Below the pieces are notes generated by a model. That model had not been told where the DNA came from. It did no database searches and worked only from the letters and a program-made list of their open reading frames with translations. This document shows positions 28,103-35,858 of a stretch of 64,000 nt of DNA, in pieces. Position numbers and translations under genes: made by a program. Origin of the DNA: Sediminicoccus sp. KRV36. Lineage in GTDB: Bacteria > Pseudomonadota > Alphaproteobacteria > Acetobacterales > Acetobacteraceae. The number at the start of each line of letters is the position of its first letter. Positions within the stretch are counted from its first letter, which is position 1. The DNA lies in assembly GCF_023243115.1 (NCBI RefSeq), contig NZ_CP085081.1:2108001-2172000 (forward strand), read 5' to 3'.

Positions 28103-29776
28103 TCACGTCGCCATCTGCGGCTTGGCCATCCATTCGCGCCCGCGCAGCATGGCCTGCCAGTAGATCGGCGGCAGCATGCGTTCCTTCAGCAGCCAGGCGA
28201 GGTGGCTCGGCTGGGTGCCGTCGATCAACCAGGTCGGGAAGCTTGGCAGCAGCTTGCCACCATAGCCGAATTCGGCGAGCACGATCTTGCCACGCTCGAC
28301 GGTGAGGGGGCAGGAGCCGTAGCCGTCATAGATGGCGTCGGCCTCAGCGGTGGCGCCCAGATCATTTAGCAGGTTGTGCGCCACCACCGGCGCCTGCTTG
28401 CGCGCGGCCGCCGCGGTCTTGGCATTGGGCGCATTGCAGGCATCGCCCAGGCCATACACGCCGGGCAGCGTCTTGTGGCGCAGCGTCGCCTGATCGACAT
28501 CCACCCAGCCTGCGGCATCGGCCAGGGGCGAGACGCGGATGAAATCCGGCGCCATCTGCGGCGGCACGGCGTGCAGCATGTCGAACTCGGTCTCAACGGT
28601 GGTCTTGGCGCCATCGGCATCGGTGCGCGTGAAAAAGGCGCGCCGCGCCGGCCCATCGACCCGCGTCAGGTTGTGCTGGAAATGCAGCTGCGCGTGATAA
28701 CGCTCGATGTAGCGCATCAGGGCGGGCACATATTCCTTTACGCCGAACAGCACCGCGCCGGCATTGTAGAAGTCGATCGAGATATCCTTGAGCCGGCCGC
28801 TGCGCAGCCAATGATCGGCCGACAGATACAGCGCCTTCTGCGGCGCGCCGGCGCATTTGATCGGCATCGGCGGCTGGGTGAAGACCGCGCGGCCGGCCTT
28901 CAGGCCCTGCACGCATTCCCAAGTATAGGGCGCCAAATCGTAGCGGTAGTTGGAGGTCACGCCGTTGCGGCCAAGCGTCTCGGAAAGCCCTTCGATGCCG
29001 TCCCAGTTCAGCTTGAGCCCGGGGGCGACGACCAGCGCCGTGTACTTCACCACGCGGCAGCCATCGAGGATGACCGCACGCTTTTCCGGTTCGAAGGCCG
29101 CGACTGCCGCCTTGATCCAACGGACGCCCGGTGGGATCAGCGACGCCATGGTCTTGGCCGTCGTCGCGGGGTCGAAGATGCCGCCACCGACCATGGTCCA
29201 GCCGGGCTGGTAGTAGTGGATTTCGGCCGGGTCGATGATGGCGATGTCGAGCTCGGGCTGGCGCGACTTCAGGCTGGCGGCGAGCGACACGCCGGCAGCG
29301 CCGCCGCCGATGATCACCACCGTATGTGTCGCATCCGCCACATCGGTGGGCGTGCGGCCGCCATTGGCGATGCGTCGCGCTACGGCGCCCATGTCGTAGC
29401 CCGCCGCCCTGGTGGCGCTGAGGATCTCCGGCAGCGGCCTGCCCTGGGCTGCCTCCGAGAGGGACCAGAGCGTGGCCGAGCGCGTGCCGGTGCGGCAGTA
29501 GGCGAAGACCGGCTTGGGTAGGCTGGCGAATAGCGCGCCGAAGGCTGCGGCGTCGCTGTCCTTCACCTGGCCCGAGATCACCGGCTGATAGGCCGCTAGC
29601 AAGCCCACAGCCTTAGCTGCCGTCTCGATCTCGGCGAAGCCCGGCTGGTCGGCGCCCTCACCATCCGGCCGGTTGCAGATGATGGATTTGAAGCCTGCCG
29701 ATGCGATGTCCGCGACGGCCTCGGGCGAGACCTGTTCCGAGACCGAGAGGCTCGCGTTGATTCGCTTCGGTTGCAT
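28103..29776 (-). CDS. Fusion of a DUF442/phosphatase-like domain with sulfide:quinone oxidoreductase
   Basis: The 557-residue protein starts at ATG 29776. Residues 1-110 form a Blh/DUF442-type tyrosine-phosphatase-like domain with the active-site loop YCRTGTRSATL. After a linker, residues about 145-557 are a sulfide:quinone oxidoreductase-like flavoprotein: VVIIGGGAAGVSLAASL, IHYYQPGWTMVGGG, KCAGAPQKAL with a conserved cysteine, and GLGDACNAPNAKTAAA near the C-terminus, then a membrane-associating tail. SQR oxidises sulfide to persulfide/polysulfide and reduces ubiquinone. The fused N-domain occurs in bacteria next to persulfide dioxygenase, and is thought to act in persulfide transfer. It lies between the dioxygenase gene and SulP, and is likely controlled by the divergent ArsR-type regulator. 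Confidence 0.85.
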   Translation of the reverse strand: MQPKRINASLSVSEQVSPEAVADIASAGFKSIICNRPDGEGADQPGFAEIETAAKAVGLLAAYQPVISGQVKDSDAAAFGALFASLPKPVFAYCRTGTRSATLWSLSEAAQGRPLPEILSATRAAGYDMGAVARRIANGGRTPTDVADATHTVVIIGGGAAGVSLAASLKSRQPELDIAIIDPAEIHYYQPGWTMVGGGIFDPATTAKTMASLIPPGVRWIKAAVAAFEPEKRAVILDGCRVVKYTALVVAPGLKLNWDGIEGLSETLGRNGVTSNYRYDLAPYTWECVQGLKAGRAVFTQPPMPIKCAGAPQKALYLSADHWLRSGRLKDISIDFYNAGAVLFGVKEYVPALMRYIERYHAQLHFQHNLTRVDGPARRAFFTRTDADGAKTTVETEFDMLHAVPPQMAPDFIRVSPLADAAGWVDVDQATLRHKTLPGVYGLGDACNAPNAKTAAAARKQAPVVAHNLLNDLGATAEADAIYDGYGSCPLTVERGKIVLAEFGYGGKLLPSFPTWLIDGTQPSHLAWLLKERMLPPIYWQAMLRGREWMAKPQMAT

Positions 29777-29819
29777 GATCGTTCTTCCCAATTCGTTCTT
29801 GGCCGCCGCGGCGGCAGGC

Positions 29820-30713
29820 TCACAGCGCGTTGACGGGTACTTTCAGGAACACCTTGCCACTCGCATCCGGCGGCGGCAGGGCGCCGGCGCGCATGTTCAC
29901 CTGCAGCGAAGGCAGGATCAGCCGCGGCATGCCGAGTGTTGCGTCACGCGCCTCGCGCATCGCGACGAAGGCATCCTCGGTGACGCCGTCCCTCACATGG
30001 ATGTTGTGCGTGCGTTCCTCGGCGACGGTGGTCTCCCACTGGATGTCGCGGCCATTCGGTCCGTAGTCGTGGCACATGAACAGCCGTGTCTCGGGTGGCA
30101 GTTCGAGCACGCGGTGGATCGAGCGGAATAGAGTGCGCGCATCGCCACCGGGGAAGTCCGCGCGGGCCGAACCGCCATCGGGCATGAACAGCGTGTCGCC
30201 GACGAAGGCGGCATCGCCGATCACATGCGTCATGCAGGCCGGCGTGTGGCCGGGCGTGTGCAGTGCGAAGGCGGTCATGCCGCCGATCATGTAGGTGTCA
30301 CCGTCCTGGAACAGGCGGTCGAACTGGCTGCCGTCGCGGCGGAACTCGGTGCCTTCGTTGAACACCTTCCCGAAGACATCCTGCACGACGGTGATCTGGT
30401 CACCGATGCCGATCTTGCCGCCGAGCTGTCCCTGGATGTAGGGCGCGGCGGAAAGATGGTCGGCGTGCACATGCGTCTCGATCAGCCATTCGAGCTTCAG
30501 GCCATGCGCCTTGATATGGGCGATGATGGCATCGGCCGAGCCATGGGTGATGCGGCCCGCCGCGTAGTCGATGTCCATGACGGAATCGACCACGGCACAG
30601 ACGTTGGAGGTCGGGTCCTTCACGATGTAGCTGATCGTATTGGTCGGCGCGTCGAAGAAGGGCGTCACGTCCGGCTTCACGGACAGTTCGACGCGATGCG
30701 GAATGGCGTTCAT
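29820..30713 (-). CDS. Persulfide dioxygenase (ETHE1-like metallo-beta-lactamase fold)
   Basis: The 297-residue protein from ATG 30713 (GAGGAG ribosome binding site) contains the metal motif ETHVHADHLSAAPYI, LHTPGHTPACMTHVIGD and GDTLFMPDGGSARADFPGGD, the pattern of the Blh/ETHE1 group. These enzymes use a mononuclear iron to oxidise glutathione persulfide to sulfite with O2. Later residues include LFMCHDYGPNGRDIQWETTV, another conserved metal-ligand region. The next gene downstream on this strand supplies the persulfide from sulfide, so the two act in sequence. It is the fourth gene of the minus-strand sulfur unit, counted from the DUF2892 gene. Confidence 0.9.
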   Translation of the reverse strand: MNAIPHRVELSVKPDVTPFFDAPTNTISYIVKDPTSNVCAVVDSVMDIDYAAGRITHGSADAIIAHIKAHGLKLEWLIETHVHADHLSAAPYIQGQLGGKIGIGDQITVVQDVFGKVFNEGTEFRRDGSQFDRLFQDGDTYMIGGMTAFALHTPGHTPACMTHVIGDAAFVGDTLFMPDGGSARADFPGGDARTLFRSIHRVLELPPETRLFMCHDYGPNGRDIQWETTVAEERTHNIHVRDGVTEDAFVAMREARDATLGMPRLILPSLQVNMRAGALPPPDASGKVFLKVPVNAL

Positions 30714-30742
30714 GGCTATTCTCCTCTCGGGTTTCTGATGCG

Positions 30743-31198
30743 TCAGCCGCGCGAAGTGGCGGGGGTGAGTGCGGGAGGACGGCTGGCGAGCCATCGGGCG
30801 CCGGCCATGCCGAGCAGCATGGCCGCGACAAACATCAGCGCCGCGCTGCCGCCGGTGGTCAGCGCCGTGAAGGCCGGGCCGGGGCAGAAGCCGGCGAGGC
30901 CCCAGCCGATGCCGAAGATGGCCGGGCCCGCGATGATGCGCGCATCGATCTCGGTGGCGCTGGGCAGGTGGAATTTCCCGCCGAAGATCGGCTGCGCCTG
31001 CCGCAGCACCAGTTTGAAGCCGATGAAGGTGACGGCGATGGCACCCGCCATGACGAAGACAAGGCTCGGATCCCAGCCGCCGGTCGGGATGGCGGCGAGG
31101 TCGAGGAAGTTCAGTACCTTCGCCGGGTCGGACATGCCGGCGATGACAAGGCCGAAGCCAAAGACCAGGCCGGCCACGAATTGCACCAGGATGGACAT
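30743..31198 (-). CDS. YeeE/YedE-type half transporter, second subunit
   Basis: The 151-residue protein has four or five hydrophobic segments and the signatures VAGLVFGFGLVIAGMSDPAKV and GIGWGLAGFCPGPAFTAL. Together with the previous gene it forms a split version of YeeE/YedE, a family that imports thiosulfate or related sulfur species (PmpA/PmpB-type pairs). The conserved cysteine in GFCPGP is expected to contact the sulfur substrate. It starts two bases after the stop of its partner gene. Confidence 0.85.
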   Translation of the reverse strand: MSILVQFVAGLVFGFGLVIAGMSDPAKVLNFLDLAAIPTGGWDPSLVFVMAGAIAVTFIGFKLVLRQAQPIFGGKFHLPSATEIDARIIAGPAIFGIGWGLAGFCPGPAFTALTTGGSAALMFVAAMLLGMAGARWLASRPPALTPATSRG

Positions 31199-31200
31199 GT

Positions 31201-31635
31201 TCAACCTCCCAGCAGGTGTCGGGTGAGGAAGACGGTCGCCATCGCGGTCGCCATGAAGGTAAGCGTGGCGACCAGCGAGCGCAGGGACAGCCGCGACAGG
31301 CCGCAAACGGCATGGCCGGAGGTGCAGCCATTGCCCCAGACCGCGCCGAAGCCGACCAGCAGCCCAGCCAGAACCAGCAGAGCGGGCCCCGCCTCGATGG
31401 TCGGCACCGGCGCCGTGCCGGTGACGAACAGGAGAAGCAGCGGCGCCATCACGATGCCGAGGATGAAGGCGAGGCGCCCGGCGGATTCACCATCGGCGTA
31501 AGGCGGCAGAAGCCGCACCGCGATGCCGCTGACACCGGCGATCCGCCCCTTGGCGGCCATGAGCATCACGGCGGAAGCGCCAATCAGCGCCCCGCCGAGA
31601 AGCGAGGCCACCGGAGTGAATTCGGTGCCGATCAT
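31201..31635 (-). CDS. YeeE/YedE-type half transporter, first subunit
   Basis: The 144-residue membrane protein contains LLGGALIGASAVMLMAAKGR, GRIAGVSGI and VGFGAVWGNGCTSGHAVCGL, the N-terminal half of the YeeE/YedE family with its paired cysteines. It is separated by one base from the DUF2892 gene and by two bases from the second half. The two subunits probably assemble as a sulfur-compound channel for thiosulfate or persulfide-type species. Confidence 0.85.
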   Translation of the reverse strand: MIGTEFTPVASLLGGALIGASAVMLMAAKGRIAGVSGIAVRLLPPYADGESAGRLAFILGIVMAPLLLLFVTGTAPVPTIEAGPALLVLAGLLVGFGAVWGNGCTSGHAVCGLSRLSLRSLVATLTFMATAMATVFLTRHLLGG

Positions 31636-31636
31636 G

Positions 31637-31855
31637 TCAGGCCTTGCTGACGGGGCAGGTGCGGATGCCGAGCAGTGTGTAGGCGGGGCAGAAGCGGAAT
31701 GCCGCGGTGCCGAGCATCGCCACCCCCCAGCCGACCAACGCGAAGCGCCAGGCGCCGAGCGGAGCGAACATCGCTGGCAGCAGCAAGGGCGCGCCGACCA
31801 GCACGGCACCGAGAACGAAGCGGGCGACGCGATCAAGTGAACCGACATTGGCCAT
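31637..31855 (-). CDS. DUF2892 small membrane protein
   Basis: This 72-residue protein starts MANVGSLDRVARFVLGAVLV and has two hydrophobic segments followed by FRFCPAYTLLGIRTCPVSKA. The CPAYTLLG-TC ending is typical of DUF2892 proteins, which are linked with rhodanese and sulfur-oxidation genes. Its role is unknown, although the two conserved cysteines suggest handling of sulfane sulfur. It is the first gene of the minus-strand sulfur operon, 61 bp from the divergent regulator. Confidence 0.8.
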   Translation of the reverse strand: MANVGSLDRVARFVLGAVLVGAPLLLPAMFAPLGAWRFALVGWGVAMLGTAAFRFCPAYTLLGIRTCPVSKA

Positions 31856-31890
31856 GGTGTGATGCCCCAGCGTGTTGATGCTGGACTCAT

Positions 31891-31902
31891 ATCTGCGCAG
31901 AT
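31891..31902. promoter_or_regulatory. Perfect palindrome, candidate BigR/SqrR operator
   Basis: ATCTGCGCAGAT is a perfect 12-bp palindrome located midway between the divergent starts of the ArsR-family regulator (31917) and the DUF2892 gene (31855). ArsR/SmtB proteins bind short inverted repeats that overlap promoters, so binding here could repress both directions. The site is 14 bp upstream of the regulator start codon. Confidence 0.55.
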
Positions 31903-31916
31903 GCTTAAGTGTCAAC

Positions 31917-32258
31917 ATGAATATAGATATCAGTGATGACGCTTTATCCATCCTTGAAGCCAAGGCCGAGGAAGCTTCCCGCTTGCTCGCAGCGCTGGCA
32001 AACGCCAAGCGGCTGATGGCGCTTTGCCATCTGGTCCAGGGCGAGAAATCCGTCGGTGACTTGGCCGAACTGGTCGGCCTGGCGCCGGCCGCACTGTCCC
32101 AGCACCTGGCCCGGATGCGTGACCTGCGCCTGGTCGAGACACGGCGCGATGGGCAGACGATCTACTACCGCGTGGCCAGCGCCGAGGTGGCTGCGATCTT
32201 GGAGACGCTCTACCGTCTCTATTGCGCGCCAACCGGCAGCAACGCGGAAGCGGCCTGA
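31917..32258 (+). CDS. ArsR-family regulator, BigR/SqrR-like persulfide sensor
   Basis: From ATG 31917 the product is 113 residues with an ArsR winged helix: LAALANAKRLMALCHLVQGE, then VGDLAELVGLAPAALSQHLA and RRDGQTIYYRVAS. It has a cysteine in the second helix (LMALCHLV) and another near the C-terminus (LYRLYCAP). These are the positions of the two cysteines that form a tetrasulfide in the persulfide sensors BigR and SqrR. Such proteins repress sulfide-oxidation genes until reactive sulfur appears. The gene is divergent from a persulfide dioxygenase/SQR operon and has a palindromic operator candidate. It overlaps the tail of the convergent NsrR-type gene by 40 bp. Confidence 0.85.
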   Translation: MNIDISDDALSILEAKAEEASRLLAALANAKRLMALCHLVQGEKSVGDLAELVGLAPAALSQHLARMRDLRLVETRRDGQTIYYRVASAEVAAILETLYRLYCAPTGSNAEAA

Positions 32259-32692
32259 TCCCGGCCATCCAGCCGGTCCAGCAACGCGCTCTTGTTCAAC
32301 GCGATGTCGGCGATGGTCATGTCGTCCAGAACCGAGAGAAACGCTCGCATTGCGCGGTGTAGCCCGCGCGAAAGGTGGCATACGCCAAGCAGCGGGCAGG
32401 TGTTGGTCTCGGCGTTGAAACACTCCACCAGTTCGAGCGGCGCCTCGGTCCAGCGGATGATTTCGCCGACCGTGATCTGCTCCGCTGGCCGGGCCAGGCG
32501 CATGCCGCCGCGCCGCCCGCGGATGGTCTCGATATAGCCGCGCCGGGCGAGTTCGCCGGCAACCTTCACGAGATGCGCCTTGGAGATGCGATGCGCCCGG
32601 GCGACGTCATCCACCGTGACGATCTCGGGCGCGCGGAGCGCGACCAGCTGCAGGGTCCGGAGCGTGAAGTTGGAATACTGGGTGAGGCGCAA
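32219..32692 (-). CDS. nsrR: Rrf2-family nitric-oxide-sensing repressor, NsrR-like
   Basis: The best start is TTG 32692, giving MRLTQYSNFTLRTLQ; an upstream TTG at 32698 abuts its own ribosome binding site, while AAGGA is well placed for the inner one. The 157-residue protein has an Rrf2 winged helix (DDVARAHRISKAHLVKVAGE, then RRGYIETIRGRRGGMRLA). It carries three cysteines spaced C-x7-C-x5-C (CFNAETNTCPLLGVC), the cluster ligands of NsrR, which binds 4Fe-4S and is inactivated by NO. It is divergent from the cioAB oxidase genes, with 101 bp between, and probably represses them. The CIO-type oxidase resists NO poisoning, so the pairing makes sense. Confidence 0.8.
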   Translation of the reverse strand: MRLTQYSNFTLRTLQLVALRAPEIVTVDDVARAHRISKAHLVKVAGELARRGYIETIRGRRGGMRLARPAEQITVGEIIRWTEAPLELVECFNAETNTCPLLGVCHLSRGLHRAMRAFLSVLDDMTIADIALNKSALLDRLDGRDQAASALLPVGAQ

Positions 32693-32728
32693 GGTCAATC
32701 CTTCGTCACGAGAAAACCTCTAAACAGC

Positions 32729-32757
32729 ATATTGCTTTTCTGAGGAACGGACAATAT
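32729..32757. promoter_or_regulatory. Inverted repeat upstream of cioA
   Basis: ATATTG at 32729-32734 and CAATAT at 32752-32757 are exact inverted copies separated by 17 bp, within the 101-bp region shared by the NsrR-like gene and cioA. The wider context (AAGCAATATGCTG on one strand and GGACAATATCCTG on the other) is also similar. It may be the binding site of the NsrR-type repressor or contain the -10 element; the known enterobacterial NsrR consensus is different, so this is inference. Confidence 0.35.
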
Positions 32758-32793
32758 CCTGCATCACCGATGACAGTTTAAGCGGGGTTTGCC

Positions 32794-34215
32794 ATGGAGT
32801 CCTTCGACGCACTGACGCTGGCGCGCATCCAGTTCGCCTTCACCGTCAGTGCCCACATCATCTTCCCCGCCTTCTCCATCGGGCTCGCCAGCTTCCTGGC
32901 CGTGTTGAACGGACTGTATCTGACCACCGGCCGCAGCGTGTTCCTCGACCTGTTCAACTACTGGAAGAAGATCTTCGCTGTTGCCTTCGGCATGGGCGTC
33001 GTCTCCGGCATCGTCATGAGCTACCAGTTCGGCACCAACTGGAGCGTCTTCTCCGACAAGGTCGGCCCCGTCATCGGCCCGCTGATGGGCTATGAGGTGC
33101 TCTCGGCCTTCTTCCTCGAAGCGGGCTTCCTGGGCGTTATGCTGTTCGGGCGCGAGCGCGTCGGGCCGAAGCTGCATTTCCTGGCGACGCTGATGGTCGC
33201 TCTCGGCACCTTCATGTCGGCCTTCTGGATCCTGGCGGTGAACAGCTGGATGCAGACGCCGGCCGGCTACGCGATGAACGATGTCGGCCAATTCATCGTC
33301 ACCGACTGGTGGGCGGTGATCTTCAACCCCTCGCTGCCCTATCGCCTGGTGCACATGGTGTTGGCCGCCTACCTCACCACCGCCTTCGTGGTGGGCGCGG
33401 TGGGCGCGCTGCATCTGCTGCGCAATCGCGCGCAGCCGGCGGCGCGGGTGATGTTCTCCATGGCGATGTGGATGGCGGCCATCGTGGCGCCGATGCAGAT
33501 CGTGGCGGGTGACTTCCACGGGCTGAACACGCTGGAGCATCAGCCGGCCAAGGTTGCGGCGATGGAGGGGGCCTTCGAGACCCATGCCGGCGCGCCGCTG
33601 GTGCTGTTCGGTATCCCCAACGCCGCCGAGGGACGCATCGACTATCGCGTTGCCATCCCCAACCTCGGCTCCCTGATCCTCACGCACAACTGGGATGGTA
33701 CGCTGCGCGGCCTCAACGAATGGCCGGCAGACCAGCGCCCGCCTGTGGGCATCGTGTTCTGGAGCTTCCGCGCGATGGTTGCCATCGGCTTCGCCATGCT
33801 CGGCATCGGCGTCTGGAGCCTGTGGATGCGCTATCGCCGCAAGCTCTATGATGCGCCCTGGCTCTACCGCGCGGCCATCCTGATGGGCCCCTCCGGATTC
33901 GCCGCGGTGCTGGCGGGCTGGATGGTCACCGAAGTCGGGCGCCAGCCCTATACGGTCTATGGGCTGCTCACCACGGCGGACAGCGCCTCGCCGATCGCGG
34001 CGGCGGCTGTCGGCTCCTCGCTGATTGCCTTCGTCATCGTCTATTTCGCGCTGTTCGGCTCGGGCACCTTCTACATTCTGCGGCTGATGAACCAGCCGGC
34101 GCATGGCCACGAAGGCGGCCTGGCGCCAGAGCAGCCGATCCGTGCCGGCGGCATCATGCCGGGCCCCGTGATGGCGGCACGCGACGCGTTGCCGACCGCC
34201 GAGCAGGGAGCCTGA
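32794..34215 (+). CDS. cioA: Cytochrome bd-type quinol oxidase subunit I (CioA/CydA)
   Basis: The 473-residue protein starts MESFDALTLARIQFAFTVSA and has nine hydrophobic helices. Haem ligand histidines are seen at about residue 21 (TVSAHIIFPA) and 187 (RLVHMVLAAY). The quinol region has GDFHGLNTLEHQPAK and the loop is short. WMVTEVGRQPYTVYG replaces the usual GRQPW region, and the short Q-loop marks the cyanide-insensitive (CIO) subgroup. The enzyme oxidises ubiquinol and reduces O2 to water in the inner membrane; CIO-type enzymes resist cyanide, sulfide and NO. It is followed by cioB after two bases. Confidence 0.95.
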   Translation: MESFDALTLARIQFAFTVSAHIIFPAFSIGLASFLAVLNGLYLTTGRSVFLDLFNYWKKIFAVAFGMGVVSGIVMSYQFGTNWSVFSDKVGPVIGPLMGYEVLSAFFLEAGFLGVMLFGRERVGPKLHFLATLMVALGTFMSAFWILAVNSWMQTPAGYAMNDVGQFIVTDWWAVIFNPSLPYRLVHMVLAAYLTTAFVVGAVGALHLLRNRAQPAARVMFSMAMWMAAIVAPMQIVAGDFHGLNTLEHQPAKVAAMEGAFETHAGAPLVLFGIPNAAEGRIDYRVAIPNLGSLILTHNWDGTLRGLNEWPADQRPPVGIVFWSFRAMVAIGFAMLGIGVWSLWMRYRRKLYDAPWLYRAAILMGPSGFAAVLAGWMVTEVGRQPYTVYGLLTTADSASPIAAAAVGSSLIAFVIVYFALFGSGTFYILRLMNQPAHGHEGGLAPEQPIRAGGIMPGPVMAARDALPTAEQGA

Positions 34216-34217
34216 CC

Positions 34218-35222
34218 ATGACCCTCGACCTTCCTCTGATCTGGGCCGGGCTGATCGCCTTCGCGGTGCTGGCCTATGTCGTGCTTGACGGCTTCGATCT
34301 CGGCGTCGGTATCCTGTTCCCGTTGATCCGCGGTGAGGCGCATCGCGACGAGGCGATGAACTCCGTGGCACCCGTCTGGGACGGCAACGAGACCTGGCTG
34401 GTGCTGGGCGGCGGCGGGTTGCTGGCGGTGTTTCCGCTGGCCTACGCCATCATCATGTCGGCGCTCTATGTGCCGATCATCGTCATGCTGCTGGCGCTGG
34501 TGTTCCGCGGCGTCGCCTTCGAATTCCGTTGGAAGACCAAGCGCGGCAAGTTTCTGTGGGACTGGGCCTTCGCCGGCGGCTCCACCCTCGCGGCCTTCGC
34601 CCAGGGGCTGGCGCTCGGCGCGCTGGTGCAGGGCATCCCGGTCGCCAACCGGGCCTATGCCGGCGGGCATTGGGATTGGCTGACGCCCTTCAGCATCCTC
34701 ACCGGCGTGGCGTTGGTGATCGGCTATGGGCTGCTCGGCGCCACCTGGCTGATCCTCAAGACCGAGGGCCATGTGCAGCGCCGCGCCTATGACATCGCCT
34801 TCTGGGTGGCGCCGGCGACGCTGCTGCTGATCGGCGTGGTGAGCCTGTGGACGCCCTTCCTCAACGGCCCCTATGCCCAGCGCTGGTTCGGCTGGCCGCA
34901 GATCCTGCTCGTGGTGCCGGTGCCTCTGGCGGTGCTCGGTACGGGATATCTCCTGCTGCGTGGCCTGACCGAGCGGCGCGAGCTCGCGCCTTTCCTGGCT
35001 GCCCTGGGCCTCTTCGTGCTGTGCTTCATCGGCCTCGGCATCAGTTTCTTCCCCTACCTGGTGCCGCATGCCGTGACGATCTGGGAAGCGGCCGCGCCGG
35101 ACAACAGCCTGTCCTTCCTGTTGATCGGCGGCGTGGTGCTGATCCCGATCATCCTCGCCTACACCGCTTACGCCTATTGGGTGTTTCGCGGGAAGGTGAA
35201 TGCCGTGGGGGGCTACCACTGA
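34218..35222 (+). CDS. cioB: Cytochrome bd-type quinol oxidase subunit II (CioB/CydB)
   Basis: The 334-residue protein has the CydB pattern VLDGFDLGVGILFPLIR, APVWDGNETWLVLGGGGLL and SALYVPIIVMLLALVFRGVA, with eight or nine membrane helices. It is the second subunit of the oxidase and forms the complex with the haem-bearing subunit I. The stop codon overlaps the start of the small DUF2474 gene, so the three genes should be translated together. Confidence 0.95.
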   Translation: MTLDLPLIWAGLIAFAVLAYVVLDGFDLGVGILFPLIRGEAHRDEAMNSVAPVWDGNETWLVLGGGGLLAVFPLAYAIIMSALYVPIIVMLLALVFRGVAFEFRWKTKRGKFLWDWAFAGGSTLAAFAQGLALGALVQGIPVANRAYAGGHWDWLTPFSILTGVALVIGYGLLGATWLILKTEGHVQRRAYDIAFWVAPATLLLIGVVSLWTPFLNGPYAQRWFGWPQILLVVPVPLAVLGTGYLLLRGLTERRELAPFLAALGLFVLCFIGLGISFFPYLVPHAVTIWEAAAPDNSLSFLLIGGVVLIPIILAYTAYAYWVFRGKVNAVGGYH

Positions 35223-35350
35223 TGGACGCTTCCCACCCGCAACCATCCCGCTCGCTGGGCGTTCGACTCGCGTGGTTCGCCGCCCTTTGGGCGGGAAGCG
35301 TGCTCGGCCTCGGCGTCATCGGCTTCGCCATCAAGCTCGCGCTGCGATGA
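35222..35350 (+). CDS. DUF2474 small membrane subunit of the bd-type oxidase
   Basis: The ATG overlaps the cioB stop (TGATG) and encodes 42 residues with one membrane helix: LGVRLAWFAALWAGSVLGLG, then VIGFAIKLALR. Proteins of the DUF2474 family with this W-A-SV-LG pattern follow cioAB genes and probably play the stabilising role that CydX plays for E. coli cytochrome bd. It is too short for many gene callers. Confidence 0.85.
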   Translation: MDASHPQPSRSLGVRLAWFAALWAGSVLGLGVIGFAIKLALR

Positions 35351-35394
35351 ATACGTCGCGCAACGCCTTCCTGCACCCGCAAAGGACCGCCTCC

Positions 35395-35844
35395 ATGACA
35401 CGCACAACGCTTCGCAACGCCGGCCTGGCCCTGCTCGCCACCACGGCAATCGCCGCCACACCCGTCGCCGCCCAGGAGCCGCAACGCGTTCTCGCCCTCG
35501 TCACAAGCACCGAGCCCCAGGTCCAGGGCATGGCCTTCGTGCTGCTCAACGCCATGCGCGCGCAGGGCGCCACCGTTGAGGTGATGCTCTGCGGCCCTGC
35601 CGCCGACCTGACGCGGCGTGAGCCGCCCGGCCCGGCCGCCACGCCGTTACGCCCGATGAATGCGACGCCGGCACAGATGCTCGCCGGCATGGTCCGTGCC
35701 GGTGTGCGCACCGAGGTCTGCGCGCTGTATCTGCCCAATGCCGGCGTCGGGCCCGAGGCGTTGATCGAGGGCGTACGCCCCGCGCAGCCGCCCGAGATGG
35801 CGCGCCGCCTGATCGATCGGGCCACCACCGTGCTGCCGTTCTGA
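35395..35844 (+). CDS. Exported DsrE-family protein
   Basis: ATG 35395 has AAAGGA eight bases upstream and starts a 149-residue protein with a signal peptide (NAGLALLATTAIAATPVAAQ). An earlier ATG at 35347 is in frame but would bury the signal. The mature domain matches the DsrE-like sulfurtransferase-related fold: VLALVTSTEPQVQGMAFVLL, GATVEVMLCGPAADL and GVRTEVCALYLPN. Two conserved cysteines (LCGP and EVCAL) might carry sulfane sulfur. A periplasmic DsrE protein next to an AcfC-like binding protein and a TsdA-like cytochrome suggests reduced-sulfur chemistry, but its exact partner is unknown. Confidence 0.7.
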   Translation: MTRTTLRNAGLALLATTAIAATPVAAQEPQRVLALVTSTEPQVQGMAFVLLNAMRAQGATVEVMLCGPAADLTRREPPGPAATPLRPMNATPAQMLAGMVRAGVRTEVCALYLPNAGVGPEALIEGVRPAQPPEMARRLIDRATTVLPF

Positions 35845-35858
35845 GCGGGGGTAGACCG

